A stretch of 64,000 nt of DNA from Lachnospiraceae bacterium. GTDB taxonomy: Bacteria > Bacillota_A > Clostridia > Lachnospirales > Lachnospiraceae. The position numbers and the translations under genes are program-made. The notes below the pieces were generated by a model that ran no database searches, was not told the origin of the DNA, and saw only the letters and a program-made list of their open reading frames with translations. Of the stretch, positions 8,327 to 17,603 are shown one piece after another (the first letter of the stretch is position 1; every line of letters starts with the position of its first letter). The DNA is taken from the NCBI GenBank assembly GCA_024683935.1, contig JAIKXV010000100.1:36785-100784 (forward strand). Reading direction: 5' to 3'.

Positions 8327-10546
8327 TCACTCCTCTGCGGGATTTTTCTCCGGGATAAACACCCTTCCCGCCATGGTCTGCTGACGTTTCTTTGCATTAT
8401 CACGTGCTTCCTTGCAAAGCTCCTTCTGGGAGTTTACAGCCTTCTTTCCCCTGCGGTCGGGCTTTTCATAATTCCCGTCGGGGGTAAGCACATGAGCCTT
8501 AATTGTATCAGAAAGTTCCAGAGAAAGGAAGTGCCGGAGATCCGCCTTCAGTTCCTCCCTTTCAACAGGGAAGACTATCTCAACACGGCGGTCAAGGTTT
8601 CTTGGCATCCAGTCGGCGCTGCCGAGGTAGAATTCCTCATTTCCGCCGTTCAGGAAATAGAATATCCGGCTGTGCTCCAGGAAATAACCCACAATGGAAT
8701 GCACGGTTATATTTTCGGATACTCCGGGGATACCCACCTTCAGGCTGCAGATTCCCCTTACGATAAGCTCTATCTTTACTCCGGCTGCGGAAGCCCTGTA
8801 AAGAGCTTCTATGATGTCAGGATCGCAGAGGGAATTCATCTTTGCCCTTATAAGCGCCTCTCTCCCGGCCTTTGCGTGCTCTTCTTCCCTGCCGATCAGA
8901 TACAGGAAACGGTCCTTTAGCCAGAGGGGCGCCACCGACAGCCTGTTCCAGGCCACGGGCTCCGAATAGCCTGACAGCATATTAAATACAGCCGTGGCAT
9001 CCTCTCCTATGGGTTCGGAGCAGGTGAGAAGTCCCATGTCCGTATAGAACCTCGCTGTTGTGTCATTATAGTTTCCCGTGCCGAGATGCACGTATCTCCT
9101 TATGCCCTCCTCTTCACGGCGGACAACCAGAGCGATCTTTGAATGGGTCTTCAGTCCCACCAGACCGTAGATAACGTGGCAGCCCGCTTTTTCAAGGGTG
9201 CGGGCCCAGTTGATATTATGCTCTTCATCAAATCTCGCCTTTAACTCCACAAGCACCGTTACCTGCTTGCCGTTTTCCGCGGCGCGGGCAAGGGCAGCAA
9301 CTATCGGGGAATTACCGCTGACGCGGTAGAGAGTCATTTTTATCGCCAGGGTATTCTGGTCAGAAGCTGCAGAGCTTATGAAATCCACCACCGGCTCAAA
9401 GGATTCGTAAGGGTGCTGCAAAAGGATATCGCCCCGCCTTATCTGGGTGAAGATATCCTCCTCCTTATTCATGTATTTGGGAGGCTGGGGCGTCCAGCCC
9501 GGTATCTTCAGGTCGTCATAGCCCTGAAGGGAAGCTACCTTTGATAAAAATGCGAGATCCAGGGGTCCGTTTATCCTGTAGATGTCCCTTTCCTCCACAT
9601 TCAGTTCCTTTACAATGATATTGAGGAGTTCCGGCGCGATGCCCTCTTCCACCTCAAGCCTGATGACCTCGCCCCACTGGCGGCGTTTTACCTGCTTTTC
9701 TATCTCCTTTAAGAGATCCTCCGCCTCGTCCTCATCTATGGCAAGGTCCGCATTCCTCATGATCCTGAAGGGATAAGCGCATTCTATCCTGTAATTCAGG
9801 AAAAGGCGGCTTAAGTTCCGCTCTATGACCTCTTCCTGGAATATAAAGGTTTTGACATTTTTATCCTCGCCTCCGAGATCCGAAGGCACCGGTATCAGCC
9901 GGGGGAGTACGTCCGGCACCTGAACAAGGGCAAAATCAGTCTCTCTTTCGCCCTTATTCTTATCCTTCTTGTCCTTCTCCCTTTCCCGGTTCAACAGGTT
10001 CGCGGTTTCAAGGGGTGTCATTATAGCCCCTATATTTAAGGTCTTATTCCTGACCAGCGGGAACGGCCTTGAAGAATCCACAGCCATGGGCGTAAGTACC
10101 GGGTATATCTCTTCCTCGAAATATCTGTCGAGATATGCTCCTTCTTCGGGAGTCAGCTCCTCATGGCGGGAGATTATCCTGATGTTATTCTCCTTTAACT
10201 GGGTCAGCATCGAGCGTCTCCAGGTCAGATACTGGAGATCGGTAAATTCATGGGTAACGGCGGACAGTTCGGAAAGCTGCTCCTCCGGCGTCATACCGGA
10301 GATATCCCTTCCCCTGTATCCCGCATGAACCATATCCTTAAGGGACGCCACCCGGACCATAAAGAATTCATCGAGGTTTGATGCGGTAATACCGAGCATC
10401 TTTACCCGTTCCAGAAGAGGCAGGTTCTTGTCCCTCGCTTCCTCCAGCACCCTCTCGTCAAATTTCATCCAGGAAAGCTCCCGGTTTGTATAATATTCGG
10501 GGGATCTGAAATCAATATCAGCTGTTTTCTTTTTTGCTGTCTTCAT
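8327..10546 (-). CDS. ppk: Polyphosphate kinase 1
   Basis: A 739-residue enzyme that reversibly transfers the ATP gamma-phosphate to polyphosphate. The N-terminal domain begins YTNRELSWMKFDERVLEEA, a PPK1 hallmark. The two phospholipase-D-like C-terminal domains carry the phospho-acceptor histidine, His468 in GLKTHSKIALV, followed by HLGTGNYN, and the second-site histidine in EHSRIFYF with LGSADWMPRNLDRRVE. Length is normal for PPK1. It lies 74 bp downstream of ppx. The AAGGAG ribosome-binding site is 15 bases from the ATG and the spacer begins CGGCATAGACA, a pattern shared with three other genes in this window. A lysine-rich tail after about residue 680 is not part of the catalytic core. Confidence 0.95.
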   Translation of the reverse strand: MKTAKKKTADIDFRSPEYYTNRELSWMKFDERVLEEARDKNLPLLERVKMLGITASNLDEFFMVRVASLKDMVHAGYRGRDISGMTPEEQLSELSAVTHEFTDLQYLTWRRSMLTQLKENNIRIISRHEELTPEEGAYLDRYFEEEIYPVLTPMAVDSSRPFPLVRNKTLNIGAIMTPLETANLLNREREKDKKDKNKGERETDFALVQVPDVLPRLIPVPSDLGGEDKNVKTFIFQEEVIERNLSRLFLNYRIECAYPFRIMRNADLAIDEDEAEDLLKEIEKQVKRRQWGEVIRLEVEEGIAPELLNIIVKELNVEERDIYRINGPLDLAFLSKVASLQGYDDLKIPGWTPQPPKYMNKEEDIFTQIRRGDILLQHPYESFEPVVDFISSAASDQNTLAIKMTLYRVSGNSPIVAALARAAENGKQVTVLVELKARFDEEHNINWARTLEKAGCHVIYGLVGLKTHSKIALVVRREEEGIRRYVHLGTGNYNDTTARFYTDMGLLTCSEPIGEDATAVFNMLSGYSEPVAWNRLSVAPLWLKDRFLYLIGREEEHAKAGREALIRAKMNSLCDPDIIEALYRASAAGVKIELIVRGICSLKVGIPGVSENITVHSIVGYFLEHSRIFYFLNGGNEEFYLGSADWMPRNLDRRVEIVFPVEREELKADLRHFLSLELSDTIKAHVLTPDGNYEKPDRRGKKAVNSQKELCKEARDNAKKRQQTMAGRVFIPEKNPAEE

Positions 10547-10620
10547 GATTTGTCTATGCCGCTCCTTTCGCCTCTAAATATCTGCCGCCTTTCGTTCCAC
10601 CGGAATGACAAAGGCCGGTC

Positions 10621-12177
10621 TCATAATTTCTTCTTCAGCACGGGCTTCAGACCGAATACCTCTTCAAACAGTCCTGTTTTCTCAAAGAAAAGACCCTTTT
10701 CCAAAGCTATATCGTCTTCCGTATCCACGGTGATTATCAGTTCCTTGTCCTTTACAACGGCTTTGACGCCGTTAAATTTCCTCTTATAGTTCCTGACCAT
10801 TCCGGAGGAAAGCCGGAGTATGGCTGTAAGCTTGACAACCGTGAGATAGCTCTTTTCGTCAAAGCCGCTCTCCATTACATCCTCGTAGGATAAGTCCTTC
10901 GGATAGGACGAGGATACAATGACCGCCACCATCTCCCGCTCCAGATGGGAAAGACCGATTATCTCCGTTCCCATGATGATAGGATAGGCGCTGGGTCCCG
11001 GCGATACCAGGGAAATAAAGCGGCCCACATCCCTTAGGCGGGATGCTATCTCCAAAAGAAGCCTGCCCCTGGCATCCAGGCCGTGGTACTTCTTCATGCC
11101 GTCAAATACCGCCAGGGCGCTCTTTGACAGGAGATTCCCGGTATTCTGGCTGCCCCTGTACCTCGCGGAAATATTTTCCACGCTGGATATAATATCCTGT
11201 CCGAAATCATGGTCGGACCGTATCAGCTTATTCTTTTCGGCATAATCATAGGCGATGCCGTCCGAGAGGCTGACTCCCGGCACATAGATCTTTTCGGCTC
11301 CCATGGTCTTTATCATATGCTTTATTATAAAAGCCGAAGGAATAAGTAGGGATGCGCTCTCCATCGGTATCCCTACCTCTTTTGCCACCTGCTCTCCGGA
11401 CATCTGCTTCAGCCTGTCTATGAACTTTACGAACTGGGCTGCAGTCACTGATCTGTCTGCCTGATCCCTGCCGGACTCTGCCCTGTCAATGCCCTCTCCC
11501 GAGAGCTTATGCAGTATATATGGGAGGTGATCGTCAACCACTATGATATTCCTGATATCCAGCTTTTTAAGATACATCTTTTTCAGGGTGTGTATCTCAT
11601 TATCGATAAGCTCGCTTAAAAGATCCTCATAGTTGTAGCTCGCGGGCTGCAGATCCCTGAGGGACCGCCTGAGCCGGAGTATTCCGAGCCTCAGGTTCAC
11701 GGTGGCGATGAGCTTTGAAGAAGCAAAAAGAGACACCTGGGTGCTGCCGCCGCCTATGTCAATGAAGGCCGTGCCGCTGTCAATGATATTATGGAAATCC
11801 CGGCTTTTTAATGCCACGGACTTATAATCCAAGAATCTCTGCTCGGAATTGCTTAAGGGCAGTATCGTAAGTCCGGTCCTGAGCTTGATCTGGTCCAGGA
11901 TCACCTTGGTGTTATCCGTTTCCCTGATGGCAGAAGTACCGAAAGCCCTGTAGGAATCCGCGTGGTATGAGTCCATGATGTCCTTAAAGCCCTTCAGCAC
12001 GCTGCAGAGCTCATCCATCCTCTCATAACTCAGTTTCCCGGTATTATAGCTGTCGGTTCCCAGGTCTATCCGATGACGGATATAATCGATTTCCTTAACC
12101 CCGTTCTTACGGCTGAGTTCAAATATCTTCATTCCTATTTCGTAGGAACCCACGTCTATCGCCGCGAATATCTTCAT
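10621..12177 (-). CDS. ppx: Ppx/GppA-family exopolyphosphatase
   Basis: A 518-residue protein of the actin/hsp70-like phosphatase fold that degrades polyphosphate or pppGpp. The phosphate-1 loop is AAIDVGSYEIGMKIFEL and the second loop is FIDIGGGSTQVSLF (about residues 140-150). YRAFGTSAIRET is the third family signature. An HD-like helical region (about 320-440) and a C-terminal tail follow, as in long PPX proteins. It is the gene immediately upstream of ppk, and synthesis and degradation enzymes are often paired this way. The ATG has GGGAGG nine bases upstream and lies 16 bp after the DUF815 ATPase gene. Exopolyphosphatase rather than pppGpp phosphatase is inferred from that neighbourhood. 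Confidence 0.88.
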   Translation of the reverse strand: MKIFAAIDVGSYEIGMKIFELSRKNGVKEIDYIRHRIDLGTDSYNTGKLSYERMDELCSVLKGFKDIMDSYHADSYRAFGTSAIRETDNTKVILDQIKLRTGLTILPLSNSEQRFLDYKSVALKSRDFHNIIDSGTAFIDIGGGSTQVSLFASSKLIATVNLRLGILRLRRSLRDLQPASYNYEDLLSELIDNEIHTLKKMYLKKLDIRNIIVVDDHLPYILHKLSGEGIDRAESGRDQADRSVTAAQFVKFIDRLKQMSGEQVAKEVGIPMESASLLIPSAFIIKHMIKTMGAEKIYVPGVSLSDGIAYDYAEKNKLIRSDHDFGQDIISSVENISARYRGSQNTGNLLSKSALAVFDGMKKYHGLDARGRLLLEIASRLRDVGRFISLVSPGPSAYPIIMGTEIIGLSHLEREMVAVIVSSSYPKDLSYEDVMESGFDEKSYLTVVKLTAILRLSSGMVRNYKRKFNGVKAVVKDKELIITVDTEDDIALEKGLFFEKTGLFEEVFGLKPVLKKKL

Positions 12178-12193
12178 GATGTTAATCCTCCCT

Positions 12194-13498
12194 TCAGGCT
12201 TCTCCCTGAGAAGAAGCTGTCACCGAAGGTGACCTTTGAGGTGTTTCTACCCCCTCCAGATAATCCACAAACTGCTCTGCTGTCCTGCCGCTCATACCTC
12301 CGTGGGACAGTTCCCACTTATTGGCTTCCGCCTTCAGCTCTTCATCCGACATGGATATTCCCCTTCGGTGGGCAAGCTCCAGGACGATATGGTCAAATTC
12401 CTTTTTGCCCGGCCGTCCGAAGTATATCTTTTCCCCGAAACGGGCAGAGAGCGACAGCTTCTCCTGAACCGTATCGCTTTCGTGAATATCATCTGTTATT
12501 CCTCTGTCCAGCTTGTCGGAAAATCCCTCGTGTATTAAATGACGCCTGTTACTAGTCGCGTAGATCAGTATATTATCGGGCTTTTTCTCTAAGCCGCCCT
12601 CTATAACCGCCTTCAGATATTTGTATTCCACCTCGGAGTCCTCAAAGGAAAGGTCGTCCATATAAATGATAAAGCGGTAATTACGGTTCTTTATCTCCTT
12701 TACCACATCATTTAAGTCCCTGAACTGGTGCTTAAATACCTCTATCATCCGGAGGCCCCTGTCAAAATACCGGTTCAGAATCCCCTTTACACAGCTGGAC
12801 TTTCCCGTTCCCGCATCTCCGAATAGAAGCACATTGTTTGCGGGACGTCCCTCCAGGAAGGCCTCTGTATTGTCAATAAGCTTCTTTTTCTGGAGCTCCA
12901 TCCCGACTATGTCATCCAGGTACACATGCTTTACCCGGGTAATGGGCTCTATTTCCATATCGCCCTCCGTCCGGTTCTTTATCCTGAAGGCCTTATGCTG
13001 CCCGTACTTTCCTACTCCGAAATCCCTGTAATAGCCCATCATTTCCTTAAGGAAGGCTTCATCACTGTCTGCTGCGGCAAGCCTCTCCGCGAGGGACACT
13101 ATCCTGTCCCTTATCCTTTTATTAAAGGTTTCTCCCTCGTTTCCGGAATGGTGCACCTCATAATTCAGGATATAATCAGGTACAAAGTCCCTGTCATAGG
13201 TAAAATACTTCCTGAATAAACGGACATCATGAAGAGCGGTTTTTTCAAGGGTTCCTCCCACCTCCCCCTTTCTTTCCGCTGTCAGGGTGAAAGGGTTCTC
13301 ATTGTTTATCAGGGTGTATGCCAGAAAGCAGTGCCACAGGTTTCCTTCAAAGCCGTAACGGACCGCCAGATCTATAAGCCTTGCCGTCACCGAGGACTTC
13401 AGTTCCTCCCCGCTGCCGGGCTTTCCGGTCTCAAGGGCACATACATCCCTTAAGATATCTTCATGTTTTAAGTTCCTGAAAAGTATGAGATTTTCCAT
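12194..13498 (-). CDS. AAA ATPase, DUF815 family
   Basis: A 434-residue P-loop ATPase. The N-terminal ~200 residues are helical and lack recognised motifs. The AAA core starts at about residue 205 with DIVGMELQKKKLIDNTEAFL, then Walker A LLFGDAGTGKSS, Walker B FIIYMDDLSFED and a sensor-1-like ATSNRRHLI. The C-terminal part carries the HERGISMSDEEL-type helical lid. This order is that of the DUF815 ATPases common in Clostridia, whose biological role is not established. It starts one base after the pheA stop and ends 16 bp before ppx, so it is firmly within the pheA-ppx-ppk operon. The C-terminal tail is serine/threonine-rich. Confidence 0.82.
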   Translation of the reverse strand: MENLILFRNLKHEDILRDVCALETGKPGSGEELKSSVTARLIDLAVRYGFEGNLWHCFLAYTLINNENPFTLTAERKGEVGGTLEKTALHDVRLFRKYFTYDRDFVPDYILNYEVHHSGNEGETFNKRIRDRIVSLAERLAAADSDEAFLKEMMGYYRDFGVGKYGQHKAFRIKNRTEGDMEIEPITRVKHVYLDDIVGMELQKKKLIDNTEAFLEGRPANNVLLFGDAGTGKSSCVKGILNRYFDRGLRMIEVFKHQFRDLNDVVKEIKNRNYRFIIYMDDLSFEDSEVEYKYLKAVIEGGLEKKPDNILIYATSNRRHLIHEGFSDKLDRGITDDIHESDTVQEKLSLSARFGEKIYFGRPGKKEFDHIVLELAHRRGISMSDEELKAEANKWELSHGGMSGRTAEQFVDYLEGVETPQRSPSVTASSQGEA

Positions 13499-13499
13499 T

Positions 13500-14627
13500 T
13501 CAATAATTCCCCAGTATTTTCATGTTCCTGGTCTCTTCACGAAGGCCCCGGAGCGCATTCTTTGTGGACGGGTCACAGAGGTTTCCCTCAAAATCAATAA
13601 AGAACCTGTATTCCCATGGTCTGTCGGGGATAGGTCTCGATTCTATCTTTGTCATATTCTGGTCATTATAGATAAAGTGGGACAGTATGCGGTAAAGAGA
13701 TCCGCTTCTGTGCGGTATCTCAAAGCAGATGCTGATCCTGCCCGCATCACGGACAAATATCTTCTGATTGGTGACAATGATAAAGCGGGTGGAATTACCC
13801 TCGCTGGAATTGATGTCTCTCTTTATTACCTCGAGGCCGTACGCCTTTGCCGCCCTTTCACCCGCGATCGCCGCCTGGTTCTTAAGGCCGTCCTCCCTGA
13901 TCTTCGCCGCAGACATGGCCGTATTTGAATAACTGATCTGCTTCCAGGAGGGGTGGTCATCCAGGAAGGGCACACACTGCATCAGTGCCTGAGGATGTGA
14001 ATAAACGGTATCTATTTCGCTGATATCGGTTCCCGGCAGGACCAGCAGACAGTTATCGATATTGATAAGCTGTTCCGCAACTATGTAATTCTCGAATTCG
14101 GTCAGAAGGTCGTAATTTGCGTTGACTATACCGGAAGAACTGTTTTCTATCGGCAGCACTCCGTAATCCGCCATACCCTCGTCTATGGCTCTCATGGCGT
14201 CCTTGAAGGTCGCTACGGAATAGGAATCCACATCCTCTCCGAAGAAAGCCACCATAGCAGCTTCGGAATATGCTCCGTTTATTCCCTGATAGACTACCTT
14301 TATATTTTCCGTATCCAGCCTGTCCACCGGGATAAACGGGGTTTTGCCGAAGATCCCCTTATCTGCCATCAGGGCATACTGTTTTTTCCGGCTCATGGAC
14401 ATTATCTGCTCAAAGAGCTCGGTTACTCCCAGAGAATTAAAGTCATTATGGGTCAGGCTCTTTAACTTCGTAAGCTTCGACTGCTCCCTCTCCCGATCCA
14501 GGACATTCTTTCCGTTTTCTATCTTATAGACCGCCACGTCCTCACTGATCTTCATTCTTTCTTCGTAGAGCGCGACGATCTCTTCATCTATCTTATCTAT
14601 CTTGTCTCTTAATTCCTGCAGATCCAT
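13500..14627 (-). CDS. pheA: Bifunctional chorismate mutase/prephenate dehydratase
   Basis: A 375-residue P-protein for phenylalanine synthesis (chorismate to prephenate to phenylpyruvate). Residues ~1-85 are an AroQ-type chorismate mutase (LRDKIDKIDEEIVALYEERM). Residues ~108-285 are prephenate dehydratase, with YQGINGAYSEAA, the substrate segment LPIENSSSGIV and the catalytic threonine in NSTRFIIV. Residues ~295-375 are an ACT domain, with GSLYRIL and the ESRPIPDRPWEY phenylalanine-binding motif, so feedback inhibition is likely. It is the first gene of the long minus-strand operon, with a good promoter immediately upstream. I see no T-box or other amino-acid leader in the short 5' region. 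Confidence 0.94.
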   Translation of the reverse strand: MDLQELRDKIDKIDEEIVALYEERMKISEDVAVYKIENGKNVLDREREQSKLTKLKSLTHNDFNSLGVTELFEQIMSMSRKKQYALMADKGIFGKTPFIPVDRLDTENIKVVYQGINGAYSEAAMVAFFGEDVDSYSVATFKDAMRAIDEGMADYGVLPIENSSSGIVNANYDLLTEFENYIVAEQLINIDNCLLVLPGTDISEIDTVYSHPQALMQCVPFLDDHPSWKQISYSNTAMSAAKIREDGLKNQAAIAGERAAKAYGLEVIKRDINSSEGNSTRFIIVTNQKIFVRDAGRISICFEIPHRSGSLYRILSHFIYNDQNMTKIESRPIPDRPWEYRFFIDFEGNLCDPSTKNALRGLREETRNMKILGNY

Positions 14628-14649
14628 ACATCTCCTCCCGTATTAAACC

Positions 14650-14679
14650 ATTTTAGCCCATTTACCACCATTCTTTCAA
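14650..14679 (-). promoter_or_regulatory. Sigma-A-like promoter for the pheA operon
   Basis: On the minus strand, TTGAAA (14679-14674), an 18-bp spacer and TAAAAT (14655-14650), ending 22 bases before the pheA ATG. The downstream genes run without an obvious terminator to thyA. Confidence 0.6.
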
Positions 14680-14755
14680 TCCTTTATTATGACCCCGGTT
14701 TTGAAGAGTATGGTTCCTACGGATCTGTATGTCATCTGTGATATTGATAATGATA

Positions 14756-14787
14756 AAGAAAAGCGCTTCGCGATCTGCGTAAGCGCC
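14756..14787 (-). terminator. Intrinsic terminator after flagellin gene
   Basis: On the minus strand, stem GCGCTT/AAGCGC (arms 14786-14781 and 14768-14763) with a 12-base loop, followed by TTTTCTTT. It lies about 50 bases after the flagellin stop and separates it from pheA. Confidence 0.7.
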
Positions 14788-14833
14788 GTTGAAAAAGCAT
14801 ATTGAATTATCCGTACGTCAAAGATATCTACTG

Positions 14834-17437
14834 TTATTGAAGGAGTTTCAGTATGAACTCCGGCTGTTTTGAGGCCTGGGAGAGCATTGCCTGTCCGGCC
14901 TGCTGTAGAATGCTTTCCTTGGAGTACTTCACCATCTCCTCTGCCATGTCGGTATCACGGATAACCGATTCTGCAGTCTGGGTGTTTTCCATTGTATTGT
15001 TATTCAGCCTGATGGAGTGCTCCAGACGGTTCTGCTGGGCACCAAAGGTGGAGCGGGTATCGCTTACGATCTTTATGGCATCAGCTATCTCGTCTATAGC
15101 ATATCTGGCATCCTGTATAGTCTTCGTATTTGTACCCTTTATTCCGATTATTGCATTATTAAGACCGTTCCACCTCAGGGGAATGTAATCCGGGTTAGCT
15201 GCGGTTGCCTGTATCGGAAGCTCCTTCGGGGGAACGTTCACCTGTTTTTTCCGCATTTCTATGTGGTCATTCTTATTTCCCGCATCATAACCCCGTTCAT
15301 TAGCCGAGAAATTGGCATAAGCAAAACCATTCGCCTTGAAATTGATACCTATAGTACTATTTCCTATGGAATTGGCCGTGTCGGTAACAGTAATCTTAAA
15401 TCCGGGATTTCCGCTTATTGCCGACGGGATGGTAATGGTTTGGCTTGCCGGAGAATTATAAGTGACGGAAATTTGATTGGTATTATCACTATTGATACTC
15501 GTATTATCCGACGATTGATCTGTATCCTCTTTTATCCAGCCTCCCGGAAATAAACTATCCAGCTCATCTGCAGTATATCCTGTATCTGTACTATTTACCT
15601 GCTCATAATATGTATGAACTCTTGTGGATGATTTTGCTCTTGAATTCTGTGTCACCTTGGAATAATCAAAAGTCTGCGTAGCATTATTTATTGTTACATT
15701 GGCAAAGCCGCCGGAATACGTATACTGTGCATTCGAATAATTGTCGGTGATGGTATCCGTCCATGTCTCATTAATATTGTAGGTGTCTGTTACTTTGTTC
15801 CTAAGATAATACTTATCATTTATTTTTAGATAAACATTGTTTTCTGTAGTCGTGCCCGCCGGTGCATCAGCTCCTGATTTATTATAATTTGAAACAGCCG
15901 TATTAGAAGAAGCCAATGTTCCGTCTGTAAAATTCCTCACGATGTTTCCCTGAAGAGTCGCATTTGCATTGTTAAAATCCCTGCCATAAGCTTTCTGCTC
16001 TTCATAGGAAAGCGAGGTGGTACTAATACTTACCGAGGGCCTGATCCCTCCGATATCTCCGGCACTCGCAGAATAGTTCATAGTATTCGGTGCTGTATAA
16101 TTTTTATCCAGAACAACTCCGTCTATTCCCTTTAATACTTCCTCCAGTCCCGCTTCATCTGAAAGATCGAACTGAAATGTAAAGCCTAAATCCTGCTTTG
16201 CCTTGTTTTCATATTTATATGTAACAGTATCATCGAACGTAACAAGATCCGAATCGGTCTTCTTACCGTCCACCATGGTTTCTCCCCAGTCAGATATGGG
16301 ATATCCGCCGCTGGTGATCTCGTTATTCGTACCTCCCCATTTCATTTTGGTAAGATCCCCCGAGACTGTGCCGCTGATCATCAGACCTTCCGAATCGGCT
16401 CCAATAGTAAATGTCGAATCCAGATCATTCTTATTATTTTCTGTAACCCGTATAGACTGACTGTAAAGCTTTGAAGTATTTCCTGCGCTGTATATATCTA
16501 TCGCCCTGGTCTTACTGTCTGCACCAACATGGGCCGATGTCATTATATCCCAGGAATATTCCGAATTAAGGAGCTTGGCACTGATGTTGCTGATAACCTC
16601 TTCCCTGCCGTCTCCATCATTTACTTCAAACCAGATATCCTGCTGCTTAAAAGAGACCTTATATTCTCCGCTATTTCCGCTTTCCTGTATTCCGATCTGA
16701 TCCCATGACTGTGCAAAGACATCATTAATATATACGCCATCCTCCTTTGCATCCCAATAATTTCTCCGCGTAACATTGCTGAGCTCATCTCCTCCTTTGA
16801 GATAAAGCTCTACAAGTTCTCCGGTATAATCATGGAATTGCACCTTCTGATCGCCGTCAAAGGTTCTGCCGTCAGAAGATATATTAACGCCCATCTCTTC
16901 CCAGGTGTGACGGACATCATTGATTTCTATTCCGCCGTACTTCACGCTGCCGTCACTAAAAAGCCCGCTGCTGAATATCTGGAGATCATCTCCGTTTATT
17001 ACAGGAGCCGGCACATAGGGAACCTTAAAGATATATGTCTCATTGAATTTTGCCGAAGAAAAGATCCGGGCAGTCTCTTCCTTCAGTTCCTGGATCTCAT
17101 TATCTATATCCATCCTGTCGGAAGCAGAATTCGTCCCGTTGGCGGCCTTGATGGAGAGCTCGTTCATACGGTGCAGCATATCAACTACCTCGTTAAGGTA
17201 GCCATCGGCTGTCTGACAAAAGCTGACGCCGTCCTGCATGTTTTCCGCGCCCTGCTTTAAGCCCCGGATCTGCCGCCTCATCTTCTCCGAAATGGAGAGA
17301 CCCGCAGCATCATCCGCAGCCCGGTTTATCCTGTATCCGGATGACAGCTTTTCCGTGGATTTAGCTTTTCTTCCTGAAACAACACCCAGCTCCCTGTTTG
17401 CGAACATTGAGCTTATGTTGTGTGCGACTACATTCAT
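14834..17437 (-). CDS. Flagellin with a very large variable region
   Basis: An 867-residue flagellin. The conserved N-terminal D0/D1 part (about 1-140) includes NRAADDAAGLSISEKMRRQI. The C-terminal D1/D0 part (about 770-867) includes AIDEIADAIKIVSDTRSTFGA and ends KQPEFILKLLQ, which forms the filament core and the export/assembly contacts. Between them lie roughly 630 residues rich in Asn, Thr, Ser and Asp with no cysteine-rich motif, presumably surface-exposed D2/D3 domains. Common flagellins are about 270-500 residues, so this is unusually large; the reading frame is intact throughout. A sigma-28-like promoter lies upstream and a terminator downstream, so it is probably monocistronic. No other flagellar structural gene is adjacent. 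Confidence 0.95.
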   Translation of the reverse strand: MNVVAHNISSMFANRELGVVSGRKAKSTEKLSSGYRINRAADDAAGLSISEKMRRQIRGLKQGAENMQDGVSFCQTADGYLNEVVDMLHRMNELSIKAANGTNSASDRMDIDNEIQELKEETARIFSSAKFNETYIFKVPYVPAPVINGDDLQIFSSGLFSDGSVKYGGIEINDVRHTWEEMGVNISSDGRTFDGDQKVQFHDYTGELVELYLKGGDELSNVTRRNYWDAKEDGVYINDVFAQSWDQIGIQESGNSGEYKVSFKQQDIWFEVNDGDGREEVISNISAKLLNSEYSWDIMTSAHVGADSKTRAIDIYSAGNTSKLYSQSIRVTENNKNDLDSTFTIGADSEGLMISGTVSGDLTKMKWGGTNNEITSGGYPISDWGETMVDGKKTDSDLVTFDDTVTYKYENKAKQDLGFTFQFDLSDEAGLEEVLKGIDGVVLDKNYTAPNTMNYSASAGDIGGIRPSVSISTTSLSYEEQKAYGRDFNNANATLQGNIVRNFTDGTLASSNTAVSNYNKSGADAPAGTTTENNVYLKINDKYYLRNKVTDTYNINETWTDTITDNYSNAQYTYSGGFANVTINNATQTFDYSKVTQNSRAKSSTRVHTYYEQVNSTDTGYTADELDSLFPGGWIKEDTDQSSDNTSINSDNTNQISVTYNSPASQTITIPSAISGNPGFKITVTDTANSIGNSTIGINFKANGFAYANFSANERGYDAGNKNDHIEMRKKQVNVPPKELPIQATAANPDYIPLRWNGLNNAIIGIKGTNTKTIQDARYAIDEIADAIKIVSDTRSTFGAQQNRLEHSIRLNNNTMENTQTAESVIRDTDMAEEMVKYSKESILQQAGQAMLSQASKQPEFILKLLQ

Positions 17438-17478
17438 CTATATAACTCCAAAAAGAACACACTCCCCATACAGATAAT

Positions 17479-17506
17479 ATATCGGCAGTTTAAACGGAAA
17501 TGATTA
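17479..17506 (-). promoter_or_regulatory. Sigma-28-like flagellar promoter
   Basis: On the minus strand, TAAT (17506-17503), a 16-bp spacer and GCCGATAT (17486-17479), close to the Gram-positive sigma-D/sigma-28 pattern TAAA-N15-GCCGATAA. It lies about 40 bp before the flagellin ATG. Confidence 0.6.
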
Positions 17507-17534
17507 GTTGACATAATATCTTACGGATTGATAA

Positions 17535-17574
17535 AACAAAGAGCCTGATCCGGTATGAACCTTGGATCAGGCTC
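17535..17574 (-). terminator. Intrinsic terminator after the response-regulator gene
   Basis: Perfect 11-bp stem GAGCCTGATCC (17541-17551) / GGATCAGGCTC (17564-17574) with a 12-base loop. On the minus strand it is followed by TTTGTTTTAT. It begins 30 bases after the stop at 17604. Confidence 0.85.
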
Positions 17575-17603
17575 TTGATCTTTATTATTCTGATTTTATG
17601 TTG

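Noticed and set aside
14834..17437. Flagellin as a frameshifted or fused gene
   Set aside because: The frame is uninterrupted over 867 codons and both conserved ends are complete, so the long middle is a true insertion.
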